A DNA stretch of 64,000 nucleotides from Actinomycetaceae bacterium (GTDB lineage Bacteria > Actinomycetota > Actinomycetes > Actinomycetales > Actinomycetaceae). Positions 37,205 to 45,577 of the stretch are shown here, piece after piece. The translations under genes were made by a program, and so were the position numbers. The notes below the pieces were generated by a model. It ran no database searches, was not told where the DNA came from, and saw nothing but the letters and a program-made list of their open reading frames with translations. Numbering within the stretch: the first letter of the stretch is position 1; every line of letters starts with the position of its first letter. Where the stretch lies: NCBI GenBank assembly GCA_030527545.1, contig JAUNAP010000002.1:62001-126000 (forward strand), given 5' to 3'.

Positions 37205-38851
37205 ATGGCACACAACCCAAAGGTCGACGTGACGACCCTTCGTCGCGGAGACATTGAGCGCATTGCCGCCGAAACCCCGCCATCCGGTAAACACCGCGGA
37301 ATCATCGCCATCGCGGCCGTCGCGACCCTAGGGTCGCTGCTTTTCGGCTACGACACGGGCGTGATCTCCGGCGCGCTGCCCTACATGTACATGCCGGGAG
37401 AAGCCGGCGGCCTCCACCTCAACGCCGTAGAGGAGGGTCTCGTCGGTTCGATCCTCAGCCTCGGTGCCGCCTTCGGTGCGCTCATCGGCGGTCGCCTCTC
37501 CGACCGCTACGGCCGCCGCCACAACCTCATCATGCTGGCGATCCTCTTCATCGTGGGTGCGCTCGGCAACGCGTTCGCACCCAACATCTGGGTGCTCTAC
37601 CCCTTCCGCTTCGTCCTCGGCTGGGCCGTGGGCGGGGCGTCCGCGACCGTCCCAGTCTTCCTCGCTGAGACCGCGCCCAAGCGGATCCGCGGGACGATTG
37701 TTGCCCTCGATCAGCTCATGATCGTCACCGGTCAGCTGCTGGCCTTCGCCATGAACACGGCGATCGCGACCGCTTCGGGCGGACCTAAGCTCACCGTTAA
37801 GTCCGACCCCATGGGGTTGCTCCAGCCCGGCGAGTATTCATGGGATCAGATCACGCCGCTGCAGGCCGAGCACTTCCACAACTCCGAGGCCGCCTTCCGT
37901 GAATTTACCCAGCAGCTCATTCTCGCCGACGGCAACGGCTCGACCTGGCGCTTCATGATCGTCTTGTGCACCCTGCCGGCCATCGGTCTGTGGATCGGCA
38001 TGCACCTCATGCCCGAGTCCTCGCGTTGGCTCATTGCTCACAACAGGTTCTATGAGGCCGTCGGAGCCCTCAAGCGCGTGCGTACCGAGGCTGACGGTTC
38101 GCTGTCCGACGAGCTCGAAGAGATGGTCGAGCTCAAGCGGGAGGCTCAAAACCAGCGTAAGACGACCTTCAAGGAAGTGTGGACGACCCCGTGGTTGCGC
38201 AAGCTCATGCTCGTCGGCATCTTTTTGGCGATCGTCAACCAGACGACCGGTGTCAACACGGTCATGTACTACGCCCCCAAGGTCTTGTCCTTCGCGGGCA
38301 TGGGAACCGACGCCGCCATCGCCGCGCAGGTGGCCAACGGCGTCATGTCCGTCATCGGCTCCTGCCTCGGCCTGTGGCTCATCGTTAAGTTCACGCGTCG
38401 CGCCATCCTCATCTTCGACGTTATCGGCGTGGGCATCACCCTCCTCGCGATCGCTGCAGTCTTCGAGTTCACCATCGCGCCGGCGATCGCCGCCGATGGG
38501 CACCCGCCGGCATGGGCGCCCTACACGATCCTCGGCCTCATGGGCGTGTTCATGCTCATCGTCCAGTCGACGAACGGAACCGTCGTGTGGACAATGCTCG
38601 GTGAGATCTTCCCCGCCTCTGCGCGCGGAGTCATGAATGGATTCGCCGTGTTTTGCATGTGGATCGCCAACATGGCGATCACCGCGGTGTTCCCGACCAT
38701 GATGGCCCAGCTCGGTGGTGGCATCACCTACATGATTTTCGGTGTCATGAACCTCATCATCGCCGTGATCTTGTGGAAGATCATGCCTGAAACCGCGAAC
38801 AAGTCCATGGAAGAGATCGAGGTTTACGTCCGCGAACGCTACGATTCCTGA
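37205..38851 (+). CDS. iolT: MFS sugar porter, probable myo-inositol:H+ symporter
   Basis: A 548-residue, 12-helix sugar-porter-family transporter. Family signatures are FGYDTGVISGALPYM in TM1, GGRLSDRYGRRHNL (motif A) after TM2, ETAPKRIRGTIVALDQLMIVTGQ after TM5/6, NQTTGVNTVMYYAP in TM7 and the C-terminal MPETANKSMEEIE. The loop before TM6-7 is long (about residues 200-260), as in IolT proteins. The assignment to inositol rests on this resemblance and on its place downstream of operator site A with a MocA-type dehydrogenase. ATG 37205 with GGAG eight bases before it is preferred to GTG 37157. Confidence 0.85.
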   Translation: MAHNPKVDVTTLRRGDIERIAAETPPSGKHRGIIAIAAVATLGSLLFGYDTGVISGALPYMYMPGEAGGLHLNAVEEGLVGSILSLGAAFGALIGGRLSDRYGRRHNLIMLAILFIVGALGNAFAPNIWVLYPFRFVLGWAVGGASATVPVFLAETAPKRIRGTIVALDQLMIVTGQLLAFAMNTAIATASGGPKLTVKSDPMGLLQPGEYSWDQITPLQAEHFHNSEAAFREFTQQLILADGNGSTWRFMIVLCTLPAIGLWIGMHLMPESSRWLIAHNRFYEAVGALKRVRTEADGSLSDELEEMVELKREAQNQRKTTFKEVWTTPWLRKLMLVGIFLAIVNQTTGVNTVMYYAPKVLSFAGMGTDAAIAAQVANGVMSVIGSCLGLWLIVKFTRRAILIFDVIGVGITLLAIAAVFEFTIAPAIAADGHPPAWAPYTILGLMGVFMLIVQSTNGTVVWTMLGEIFPASARGVMNGFAVFCMWIANMAITAVFPTMMAQLGGGITYMIFGVMNLIIAVILWKIMPETANKSMEEIEVYVRERYDS

Positions 38852-38901
38852 CAGGGCTCGGCGCGCAGATGGCGCGCCAAGACAACGGGAGGCGAGAGCA
38901 T

Positions 38902-40314
38902 ATGGCACCACATCCTCACGTGGGTGACGAGGTGGCCGAGGCTCTCGCCTCCTGTCGCATCGACGCGCGTCCCCCGGGGGCCCGAATCCTCAGCTTCATG
39001 GTGGGAGGAATCGCGTGCGGGGCGAGCCTTGGGATCGCGGCGACGGCGGCGAGCCTGCTCACCCTCAGCGCGAGCCCGCCCACGGCGATGCTCCTGCTGC
39101 TTGCCCTCGTCGCGGGCGCCCTCGCCGGCGCCGCGATCGACACCCGCGTCCGCATGAGCGCAGAGCCACGCAGGTGGGCGGTGGCGGCGTGGATTGTCGC
39201 CGCGGGCTGCTGGCTTCTCACGACGCTCCTCCAGGCCGGCCATCTTCCCACGGCGTTGGCCTGCGCCCCCGTGGTCCCCGCGGCCGCCGCACTCATTGTT
39301 GCCGTATCCATGCATACGCGATGCGGACTCGACACCGTGCGTCACGATCAGCGTCCCCTCCTGCGGCTCGCCCAGTGGGTCGGTGCCATGCTTGGGGTCG
39401 TTCTCGCCTATTCGATAGGGTCGACGCTTGCGCTCGCGGGGCGCGCGCCGATCCTGCCGTTGTGGGTCGGCATCGCCGCGATGTCGCTGCTGGGGTGCGC
39501 AGCAGCTTCAGCCCAGACCCCTTCGGCCCGGGTCCTGCTCGGCCGTGGCGACGTGGCGGCGGGGGTACGCGCGATCGTTCAGTCGGGGCGTTGTCCACGC
39601 TCGCGCGTGGCAACTGAGGTCACACGGATCCTCATCGGCGCTTCCCTCCTCGATATTGTCCCGCGTGTGCACCGCCACGAGGCGACGCGGCGCTCCGTGA
39701 GGATCGGTTGCGTTCTCGCACTTGCCGTGGGCACCGGCGGCTTGGGGGCGTGGGCGCTCGTCATGCCTGTCCTCCTTCTGCATACGCGGGCGCCCCTCGC
39801 GCTCGCCCTATCGCTTACGCTCGCTGGATTCGCCCTCTCCACGATCTGTCTTGTCGTCTATTCGATGCCCCATTCGCCTCTGGCAGCAATGATCGACGCC
39901 GATCCCGAGGGGATTGTCGTGCGCGTGGGAGCGGCAAACGCCGCCGTCGTGGGGGCGGCGAGCCTCGCGGCCGGGCTGGGGATCGGTCCCCTGCCGGTGG
40001 GCATCGGCCTCATCGTGTCGATCGTGTTGGGCAGTGCGATCCTCGTTCCCGCGGGGATCACGGCGATTCGCTCCCGGGTGCCACGTTTTAGCTTACGAAT
40101 TGTCCGTTATGTTCTATATGGCTCGCACATGGCCGGAATTGTCGTCGTGGCCGTCGCGGCCTGTCTCGGCTGGCCGGCCCTCGCCACGGCAGTCCCGGCC
40201 CTTGCACACGCGGGCGCCGTCCTCGCGGCCTGGGGTGGGTTGCGCAGAGCGCCCGCGCCGCGAGTGAAGCTGCCGCATGGGCAGGCAGGCCGCAAGGGAG
40301 GGCAGTGGCGGTGA
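38902..40314 (+). CDS. Polytopic membrane protein of unknown function, possibly a diverged MFS transporter
   Basis: A 470-residue protein with about 12 hydrophobic segments separated by short Arg-rich loops, giving an MFS-like profile. The MFS motif A, the sugar-porter signatures and conserved charged residues within helices are not visible. The mid-protein loop (about residues 205-260, with RVLLGRGDVAAGVRAIVQSGRCPRS) matches nothing I recognise. It lies 50 bases after the IolT-like gene, with GGGAGG nine bases before ATG 38902, and its stop overlaps the start of a LacI regulator (GTGA). It may be an accessory or degenerate paralogue of the transporter. Function unknown. Confidence 0.7.
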   Translation: MAPHPHVGDEVAEALASCRIDARPPGARILSFMVGGIACGASLGIAATAASLLTLSASPPTAMLLLLALVAGALAGAAIDTRVRMSAEPRRWAVAAWIVAAGCWLLTTLLQAGHLPTALACAPVVPAAAALIVAVSMHTRCGLDTVRHDQRPLLRLAQWVGAMLGVVLAYSIGSTLALAGRAPILPLWVGIAAMSLLGCAAASAQTPSARVLLGRGDVAAGVRAIVQSGRCPRSRVATEVTRILIGASLLDIVPRVHRHEATRRSVRIGCVLALAVGTGGLGAWALVMPVLLLHTRAPLALALSLTLAGFALSTICLVVYSMPHSPLAAMIDADPEGIVVRVGAANAAVVGAASLAAGLGIGPLPVGIGLIVSIVLGSAILVPAGITAIRSRVPRFSLRIVRYVLYGSHMAGIVVVAVAACLGWPALATAVPALAHAGAVLAAWGGLRRAPAPRVKLPHGQAGRKGGQWR

Positions 40315-41327
40315 GTGCTACCCAGGAGGACGTCGCCCGCAGGGCCGGGGTATCCCGCCAGCTCGTCTCGCTAGTCGTGCGCGGGGACCCGCGCGTGTCC
40401 GCTGAGCGGCGACGGGCCGTCAAGGCCGCCATGGCCGAGCTCAACTACCGGCCCAACGCGGCCGCACGGGCGCTCGCCGAACGCCGCTCTGGCGTTATCG
40501 GGGTCCTCGTTGCCTCGATCGCCAACCCCTTCTTCGGTAACGTCGTCGACTACCTGCGCGGGCCCGTGGCTGAGCGGGGGCTCACACCGCTCGTTGCCTT
40601 CGGCCAGGAAGACCCGAGCGTTGAGGCCGAGGCGATCGACCACTTCCTACAGATCGGCGTCGCCGCCCTCGTCCTCGTGTCGCCTCTGCTCGACCCGGCG
40701 CGCGTGCGCGAGGCCGCAGAGGAAGTCCCCGTCGTGGTCGTTGCCCGCGACCCCATGGGCGGAAAGGTCGACACGGTTTCGTCTGCTAACCGCATGGGGG
40801 GTCTCCTCGCCTGCCGCCACGCTATCGAGGCCGACTACGACCACATCGTCTATGTCGGGCGGGAAAAACAGGTGGACGGGTCGGTGTCGATGCAGCGTCA
40901 AATCGGTTACCTCGACGCGATGGAGGAGGCCGGACGACGATCGGAGGCCCTCACGGTTCTCGCCGGCCATCATGTCGGACAAACGATCGAGGAAGTTTTC
41001 GACCGGGTAGGTTCGACGAACTGCTGTTTCATCGCGGTCAACGACATCATCGCCGTCGAGATCGTCGCCGAGTTGGGGCTGAGAGGGATCCGGCCTGGCA
41101 GCGACGTGGGCGTCATCGGCTACGACAACACCTATCTTGCCGGCATGCATGGTCTCGAGATCACCTCTATCGACCAGAATTATGAGGCGACCGGCGCGCA
41201 CATCGCCGATCTTGTGCACACGCGCCTCGCCGACCCCTCACTGGCTGGCAGACACAGGGTCATCGAGCCGCATCTGGTCAAACGCAAGTCATCGCGGCGC
41301 AAGCCGTGGGGCCGTCCGGCTCACTGA
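40311..41327 (+). CDS. LacI-family transcriptional regulator
   Basis: A 338-residue sugar-responsive DNA-binding protein. The N-terminal helix-turn-helix is TQEDVARRAGVSRQLVSLVV with the hinge helix NYRPNAAARALAERRSG near residues 46-62. A periplasmic-binding-protein-like effector domain follows (VIGVLVASIANPFFGNVVDYL, later VGVIGYDNTYLAG). I choose GTG 40311 because GGGAGG lies eight bases before it; the GTG at 40305 is too close to that site. It overlaps the stop of the membrane protein gene, so it belongs to the same operon and may control it. The ligand is probably a sugar or polyol. Confidence 0.87.
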   Translation: MSATQEDVARRAGVSRQLVSLVVRGDPRVSAERRRAVKAAMAELNYRPNAAARALAERRSGVIGVLVASIANPFFGNVVDYLRGPVAERGLTPLVAFGQEDPSVEAEAIDHFLQIGVAALVLVSPLLDPARVREAAEEVPVVVVARDPMGGKVDTVSSANRMGGLLACRHAIEADYDHIVYVGREKQVDGSVSMQRQIGYLDAMEEAGRRSEALTVLAGHHVGQTIEEVFDRVGSTNCCFIAVNDIIAVEIVAELGLRGIRPGSDVGVIGYDNTYLAGMHGLEITSIDQNYEATGAHIADLVHTRLADPSLAGRHRVIEPHLVKRKSSRRKPWGRPAH

Positions 41328-41353
41328 GGCACGCCAGGTCTCGCGAATGAAAA

Positions 41354-41381
41354 CGGGGGCAGGCCGGAAGGCCCGCCCCCG
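41354..41381. terminator. Hairpin between converging genes
   Basis: CGGGGGCAGGCC pairs with GGCCCGCCCCCG (one mismatch) around GGAA. It lies between the stops of the LacI gene and of the small minus-strand membrane protein gene, so it can act in both directions. Confidence 0.65.
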
Positions 41382-41395
41382 GAAGATGAGGGAGA

Positions 41396-41602
41396 CTAGC
41401 GCGTGAGCGCCGCTTGGAACTGGCGGATCGACGTCGTCAGCGCGAGGACGACCGTGGCGAAGCCGGCGGCGACGATGACAGCGGGGCTCTGGGCGAGCAG
41501 GCCAATGAATGTCGACACGGCCGCGACCGCGAGGAGAATGAGGATGGCGGCGCGCAGGGCGAAGGGGGAGACCTCAGGGCGGATACCGCTTGTCGGGAAC
41601 AT
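41396..41602 (-). CDS. Small two-helix membrane protein, unknown function
   Basis: A 68-residue protein with two hydrophobic helices (AAILILLAVAAVSTFIGLLA and AVIVAAGFATVVLALTTSI), a short polar N-terminus and a charged end. I recognise no family. The ATG at 41602 is preceded by GAGAGG at roughly ten bases. The longer open frame to 42121 enters the lactate permease gene and is discarded. Two copies of a palindromic sequence lie upstream of it. Confidence 0.5.
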   Translation of the reverse strand: MFPTSGIRPEVSPFALRAAILILLAVAAVSTFIGLLAQSPAVIVAAGFATVVLALTTSIRQFQAALTR

Positions 41603-41684
41603 GGTGCAAATTCCTCTCTCCGGATGAATCGGACACCACCAGCCTAAGAACCCGCTCGTGGCCGGGAAAACGGGGACGTGAGCC

Positions 41685-41699
41685 TGGCGCGCGCCAACG
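41685..41699. repeat. Direct repeat copy 1 of a GGCGCGCGCCAA palindrome
   Basis: TGGCGCGCGCCAACG is repeated exactly at 41792-41806, 107 bases away. The core TGGCGCGCGCCA is a perfect palindrome. It lies in the untranslated region upstream of the small membrane protein gene and is a candidate operator. Confidence 0.5.
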
Positions 41700-41791
41700 C
41701 GTGTGACTTTCCTCATGGGGGCTAAAGCGCAGAGTGCGGGCGAAAAAGCTTCGTGGTTGCCGCCCGAATACTGGCGTGCGTGGTTGGGGAT

Positions 41792-41806
41792 TGGCGCGCG
41801 CCAACG
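41792..41806. repeat. Direct repeat copy 2 of a GGCGCGCGCCAA palindrome
   Basis: Second exact copy of TGGCGCGCGCCAACG. With its preceding T it gives the 14-base perfect palindrome TTGGCGCGCGCCAA. Both copies are followed within about ten bases by TGTGACT. Confidence 0.5.
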
Positions 41807-41820
41807 AGATTTGTGACTAC

Positions 41821-41856
41821 AAAACGGCGCGGGACAGCGAACCCGTCCCGCGCCGT
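41821..41856 (-). terminator. Intrinsic terminator after the lactate permease gene
   Basis: ACGGCGCGGGAC pairs perfectly with GTCCCGCGCCGT (12 bp, 9-base loop) and is followed on the minus strand by TTTTGT, 15 bases after the permease stop. Confidence 0.88.
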
Positions 41857-41870
41857 CGGCCAGCGGCTCG

Positions 41871-43508
41871 CTAGCTGAGCATGTGGGCGCTGCCCGTAAT
41901 AAGCGCGAGCACGACGAGGAGAGCAAGCGAGAATGGCAGTGCCTTACGCAAGATGAGTGGCTCGGCATTCTTTTCTCCCACGGCGCCCGAGGCGATCGCG
42001 AGATTTTGCGGGGAAATGATCTTGCCGAGGCCGCCGCCGATCGTGTTGGCACCGAGCAGGAGAGCCGGATCGGCACCGACTTGCGAGGCCGCCGTCGACT
42101 GCAGGGTCGCAAAGAGAGCATTGGCCGACGTCGCCGAGCCGGTTACGGCCGTGCCCAGCCAGCCCAGGACGGGCGAGATGAAGACGAACGCCATCCCGGC
42201 CCCGGCCATCCATCGACCGATGGCAGCCGTTTGACCGGAGAAGTTCATGACGTAGGCGAGCGCCATAACAACCGCGATCGTGAGGATCGCGATGCGTAGG
42301 TTAACGATCGTCTTGCCAAGCGTCGCGATGCCGCGCCCGAAGCTGAAGGGGAACATGCCCCCCGAGCTCGTCGCCCCGTAGACGACAGAGACGATGAGCG
42401 CCGTGATAGCGAGGAGAGTACCCGGCGAGGAGAGCCACTGGAACTGGAAGACCGTGGAGCCGACTGGCTCGCCGGCCGCGTTGAGGAGGTTCCCGTCGAG
42501 TCCCGGCCACGGGAAGGACAGGTCGGTCGAGGACAGCGCCTTTGGCACATCAATGCCAAGGGTCCACAGCTTGGCAACCCCGAAGACGATAACGACGAGC
42601 CAGTAGGGAAGGAGGGCGAGAGCGGCGCGCTGCCCCGTCAGCTTCGTCGACGATTCTGTGCGAGCGTCCTGAGGAGTGGCCGGATGCCACACGAGGAGGA
42701 GCAGGGAAACCGCGGCGAAGCCTAGGAGGGAAGCGACGACGGCGGTGAGCTCGTAGGAGAAGTAGGAGGCGACCCAGAAGTGCCCGAACGCCGTGACCGC
42801 ACCGGAGACGATCGCTGCCGGCCACAGCTGCTTGACGCCGCGGATCCCGTCGAGGATCGCGAGGACGAGGAGGGGCACGCACACGGCGATGATGGGGGTC
42901 ATGTGCCCCATCATCCATGCGACCTTCGTCGGCTCGGCCCCGCCGAGGCGTCCCGCCGTCGTCACGGGGATCGCCATAGCACCGAAGCCCACGTTGATCG
43001 CGTTGCCGACGATCGTGGCCAGGGCGGCCTTGATCGGTGGAACGCCAATGGTCACGAGCATCGCGGCGACAATGGCAACGGGAGCGCCGAAGCCAGCGAG
43101 ACCCTCGAGGAGACCACAGAAACTGAAGGCGATGAGGAGTCCTTGGATGCGGCGATCGCCGCGACCGACAACGTTGAAGGAGGCACGCACGTCGGCCGAG
43201 CGGCCGGATTCCTCGGTGAGATTGTAGAGCCACACGGCCGCGATGATGATGTAGAGGATCGGCATAAAACCGAAGGCGAGGCCCTGCGTCGCCGAGAGCA
43301 GCGCGAGGCTCGTGGGCATCCCGAAGCCGACGATGGCCACCGCTAGGGCAACGAGGAGAGAGATGATTGCGCACCAGTGTGTCTTCACCTTGAACACCCC
43401 GAGGAGAACAAAGAAGACCAGGAGCGGTAGAAGGCCGGTGAGAGCGGAGAAGAAAAGCGAATCCCCGACGGGGGTGTCGGGAGGTGTAAACGTCAGTGTA
43501 GCGGTCAC
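41871..43508 (-). CDS. lldP: L-lactate permease (LctP family)
   Basis: A 545-residue, roughly 12-14 helix lactate/glycolate:H+ symporter. Recognisable family blocks are FSFCGLLEGLAGFGAPVAI near residues 120-140, GATSSGGMFPF, LGWLGTAVTGSATSANALF, and GANTIGGGLGKIISPQNLAIA in the last third. The start is the GTG complementary to 43506-43508, with AGGA close upstream; the open frame continues to 43559 through a hairpin and is not used. It is monocistronic between two terminators. Lactate uptake fits a host-associated fermentative lifestyle; pyruvate oxidase is encoded elsewhere in the window. Confidence 0.93.
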   Translation of the reverse strand: MTATLTFTPPDTPVGDSLFFSALTGLLPLLVFFVLLGVFKVKTHWCAIISLLVALAVAIVGFGMPTSLALLSATQGLAFGFMPILYIIIAAVWLYNLTEESGRSADVRASFNVVGRGDRRIQGLLIAFSFCGLLEGLAGFGAPVAIVAAMLVTIGVPPIKAALATIVGNAINVGFGAMAIPVTTAGRLGGAEPTKVAWMMGHMTPIIAVCVPLLVLAILDGIRGVKQLWPAAIVSGAVTAFGHFWVASYFSYELTAVVASLLGFAAVSLLLLVWHPATPQDARTESSTKLTGQRAALALLPYWLVVIVFGVAKLWTLGIDVPKALSSTDLSFPWPGLDGNLLNAAGEPVGSTVFQFQWLSSPGTLLAITALIVSVVYGATSSGGMFPFSFGRGIATLGKTIVNLRIAILTIAVVMALAYVMNFSGQTAAIGRWMAGAGMAFVFISPVLGWLGTAVTGSATSANALFATLQSTAASQVGADPALLLGANTIGGGLGKIISPQNLAIASGAVGEKNAEPLILRKALPFSLALLVVLALITGSAHMLS

Positions 43509-43532
43509 GGTAATCCTTCGTGGAAACAGGGA

Positions 43533-43551
43533 GCGGCGCCTGAGGCGCCGC
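43533..43551. promoter_or_regulatory. Palindrome in the lactate permease leader
   Basis: GCGGCGCC-TGA-GGCGCCGC, an 8+8 perfect inverted repeat 25 bases before the GTG start of lldP. It could be a regulator operator or an RNA hairpin influencing translation. Confidence 0.4.
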
Positions 43552-43638
43552 GGGATCATAGTCCTATGTTACGTGTAAGCGAACCGCTGTGCTGCGTTTT
43601 CTCGCCCGCGTGCACGTTCTCTCGGGACGTCGATAGGA

Positions 43639-43670
43639 GGCGGCCCCCGCGGCTAATCGCGGGGGCCGCC
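43639..43670 (-). terminator. Hairpin terminator after the inositol operon (minus strand)
   Basis: GGCGGCCCCCGCG pairs with CGCGGGGGCCGCC (13 bp, 6-base loop), 14 bases beyond the stop of the iolE-like gene. Confidence 0.8.
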
Positions 43671-43683
43671 TGTTAAGCCCGAA

Positions 43684-44544
43684 CTAGGCGAGCGCGGAGA
43701 GCGCGTCGAGAGACTTCTTCGCCATGAGCTTGGGGCCTTCGCCCTCGGCTGGTTCGCCGTCAATCATGATGTCTTGCTCGAGGACGTAGTAGCCGTCGAA
43801 GCCCGCTTCCTTGAGCGCGCCAACGATCTGCTTAAAGTCGATATCGCCGTCGCCGATGGGAGCGAACATGCCGGCCTTGACCCCCTCGGACCACGTGAGT
43901 TCGCCCGGCAAGAGCTTGTCGGTTTGGTCCTTGTGCACATCCTTGGCGTGGACGATCGAGACCCGCTGCGCATACTTCTTCGTCAGTTCGACGACGTCGG
44001 CGCCGCCGGCGGCCAGGTGACCCGTGTCCAGGCACAGCCCCACGCTCGAATTGTCCAAGACCTTTTCGACCTCGTCGACGTTTTGGATCATCGTGCCCCA
44101 GTGCGGGTGGACGCACGCGGTCACCCCGTACTCCTTGGCCTTCTCGACGATCCGGTCGAGGTTGGTGAAGAGGGTCTTCCAACCCTCCTCGTCGAGGACC
44201 GGACGATCGTCGTAACCGTCGCGTCCCGAATCGGCCGCAAGGATGAGGTACTCGCCGCCGGCGACCTTGAAGGCCTCGAGTTCACGCTCGCAAGCGGGCA
44301 GCGGGTCAACCTCGGGATCGTGCATGATCGCCAGGAAGAACGAACCCACCGGCTTGAGGCCGTAGCCGTCGACCGCCTGGGCGCGGGCTTCGGGCTCGAC
44401 CGGCAGCCAGCCCTGGGGGCCGAACTCCGTCGCCGTCAGGCCGATCTCGCGCATCTCACTCAGCACGCGCTCCGGCTTCATCTGGTAGCCCCAGCCCGGA
44501 ACTTCACACACGCCCCACGAAATAGGGGCACCGGCAATCTTCAT
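43684..44544 (-). CDS. iolE: Xylose-isomerase-like TIM-barrel protein, probable inosose dehydratase
   Basis: A 286-residue AP-endonuclease-2/xylose-isomerase-type TIM barrel. The N-terminus IAGAPISWGVCEVPGWGYQM is the pattern of actinobacterial IolE/IolI-type proteins. Metal-ligand segments are visible at ACVHPHWGTM, VGLCLDTGHLAAGG and SIVHAKDV, with a late Glu in YYVLEQDIM. IolE dehydrates 2-keto-myo-inositol to a trihydroxycyclohexanedione; IolI (inosose isomerase) or IolH are alternatives with the same fold. It is the third gene of the operon transcribed from operator site B, after transaldolase and iolG, which supports the IolE call. Confidence 0.78.
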   Translation of the reverse strand: MKIAGAPISWGVCEVPGWGYQMKPERVLSEMREIGLTATEFGPQGWLPVEPEARAQAVDGYGLKPVGSFFLAIMHDPEVDPLPACERELEAFKVAGGEYLILAADSGRDGYDDRPVLDEEGWKTLFTNLDRIVEKAKEYGVTACVHPHWGTMIQNVDEVEKVLDNSSVGLCLDTGHLAAGGADVVELTKKYAQRVSIVHAKDVHKDQTDKLLPGELTWSEGVKAGMFAPIGDGDIDFKQIVGALKEAGFDGYYVLEQDIMIDGEPAEGEGPKLMAKKSLDALSALA

Positions 44545-44577
44545 GTCTTTTCTCCTATGAAAAGTCGAGTGGATAGG

Positions 44578-45567
44578 TCAGAGGATGATCGTCTCGCCGC
44601 CGCCGCGGGCCGACTTCTCGGCAGCTTCGGCGACCTTGAGCGCCGCGAAGGCGTCGTCGATGGAGGGCGAGATCTCCGTTCCGTCGCGCAGGGCCTCGAT
44701 GAAGGTCGACAGCTCGATCGCGTAGGCGTCAGCGTAGCGTTCGAGGAAGAAGTCGAGGTAGGGGCCCGCGGAGTCGGAGTAGTGGTCCTTCGACAGGCGC
44801 ACTGTCGTCGCCCGCACGTTGTCGGCGAACAGCATGCCCTTGGGCCCGAAAGCCTCGAGGCGCTGGTCGTATCCGGTGGCGCAGTGGCGGGAATTGACGA
44901 TCGTGGCGACGGCACCGGCGGCGTTTTTCAAAATGATGACCGCGGCGTCGAAATCGCCGGTGTCCGCGAGATCGGGGTCGAGGTTTTGACCGGTGGCCTG
45001 AACGGAGACGATCGGGCCGAGGAAGTACCGGGCCGTGTCGAAGTCGTGGATCGTCATGTCCTTGAAGATGCCGCCGGACACGGCGATGTAGTCCTTCGGC
45101 GGTGCCGCGGGATCGCGGCTGATGATCGTCAGCTGCTCAACCGGGCCGATTTCGCCTGCCTCGACCAGGTCGTGCATCTGCTTGAACGAGGGGTCGAAGC
45201 GGCGATTAAAGCCGAGCATGACCTTCGCGTCGATGCCTTCGAGTCCCTCACGCAAGCGAGTTTCCTCGTCGGAGCTCATCGCGATCGGTTTTTCGCACAG
45301 CGCGGCCTTGCCGGCCTTGGCGGCAGCGATGATGTGGTCGACGTGCAGAGGCGTCGGCGAACCGATGACGACGGCGTCGACGTCGGGATCGGCGAAGATC
45401 TGCTCGGCCTCCTTGTAGGCTTTCGCGGCAAGCGGGCCGGCGAGATCCTCAGCGGCGGTGCCGAAGGGATCGGACACTGCGATGACCTCGGCGTCGGGGT
45501 GCTCGGTGATCGTCTTTGCGTGGACCTTGCCGATACGGCCCGCGCCGATGATGCCGAAACGAATCAT
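44578..45567 (-). CDS. iolG: myo-Inositol 2-dehydrogenase
   Basis: A 329-residue Gfo/Idh/MocA oxidoreductase of standard IolG length. It has the NAD motif FGIIGAGRIGKVHA at the N-terminus, the catalytic lysine in ALCEKPIAMSSDE near residue 95, GFNRRFDPSFKQM, and the active-site Asp/His in FKDMTIHDFDTARYF near 175. It oxidises myo-inositol to 2-keto-myo-inositol with NAD+. The ATG at 45567 has a GGAG-type site just upstream. It follows the transaldolase gene by ten bases and precedes the iolE-like gene by 33. Confidence 0.92.
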   Translation of the reverse strand: MIRFGIIGAGRIGKVHAKTITEHPDAEVIAVSDPFGTAAEDLAGPLAAKAYKEAEQIFADPDVDAVVIGSPTPLHVDHIIAAAKAGKAALCEKPIAMSSDEETRLREGLEGIDAKVMLGFNRRFDPSFKQMHDLVEAGEIGPVEQLTIISRDPAAPPKDYIAVSGGIFKDMTIHDFDTARYFLGPIVSVQATGQNLDPDLADTGDFDAAVIILKNAAGAVATIVNSRHCATGYDQRLEAFGPKGMLFADNVRATTVRLSKDHYSDSAGPYLDFFLERYADAYAIELSTFIEALRDGTEISPSIDDAFAALKVAEAAEKSARGGGETIIL

Positions 45568-45577
45568 GGTGGTCTCC

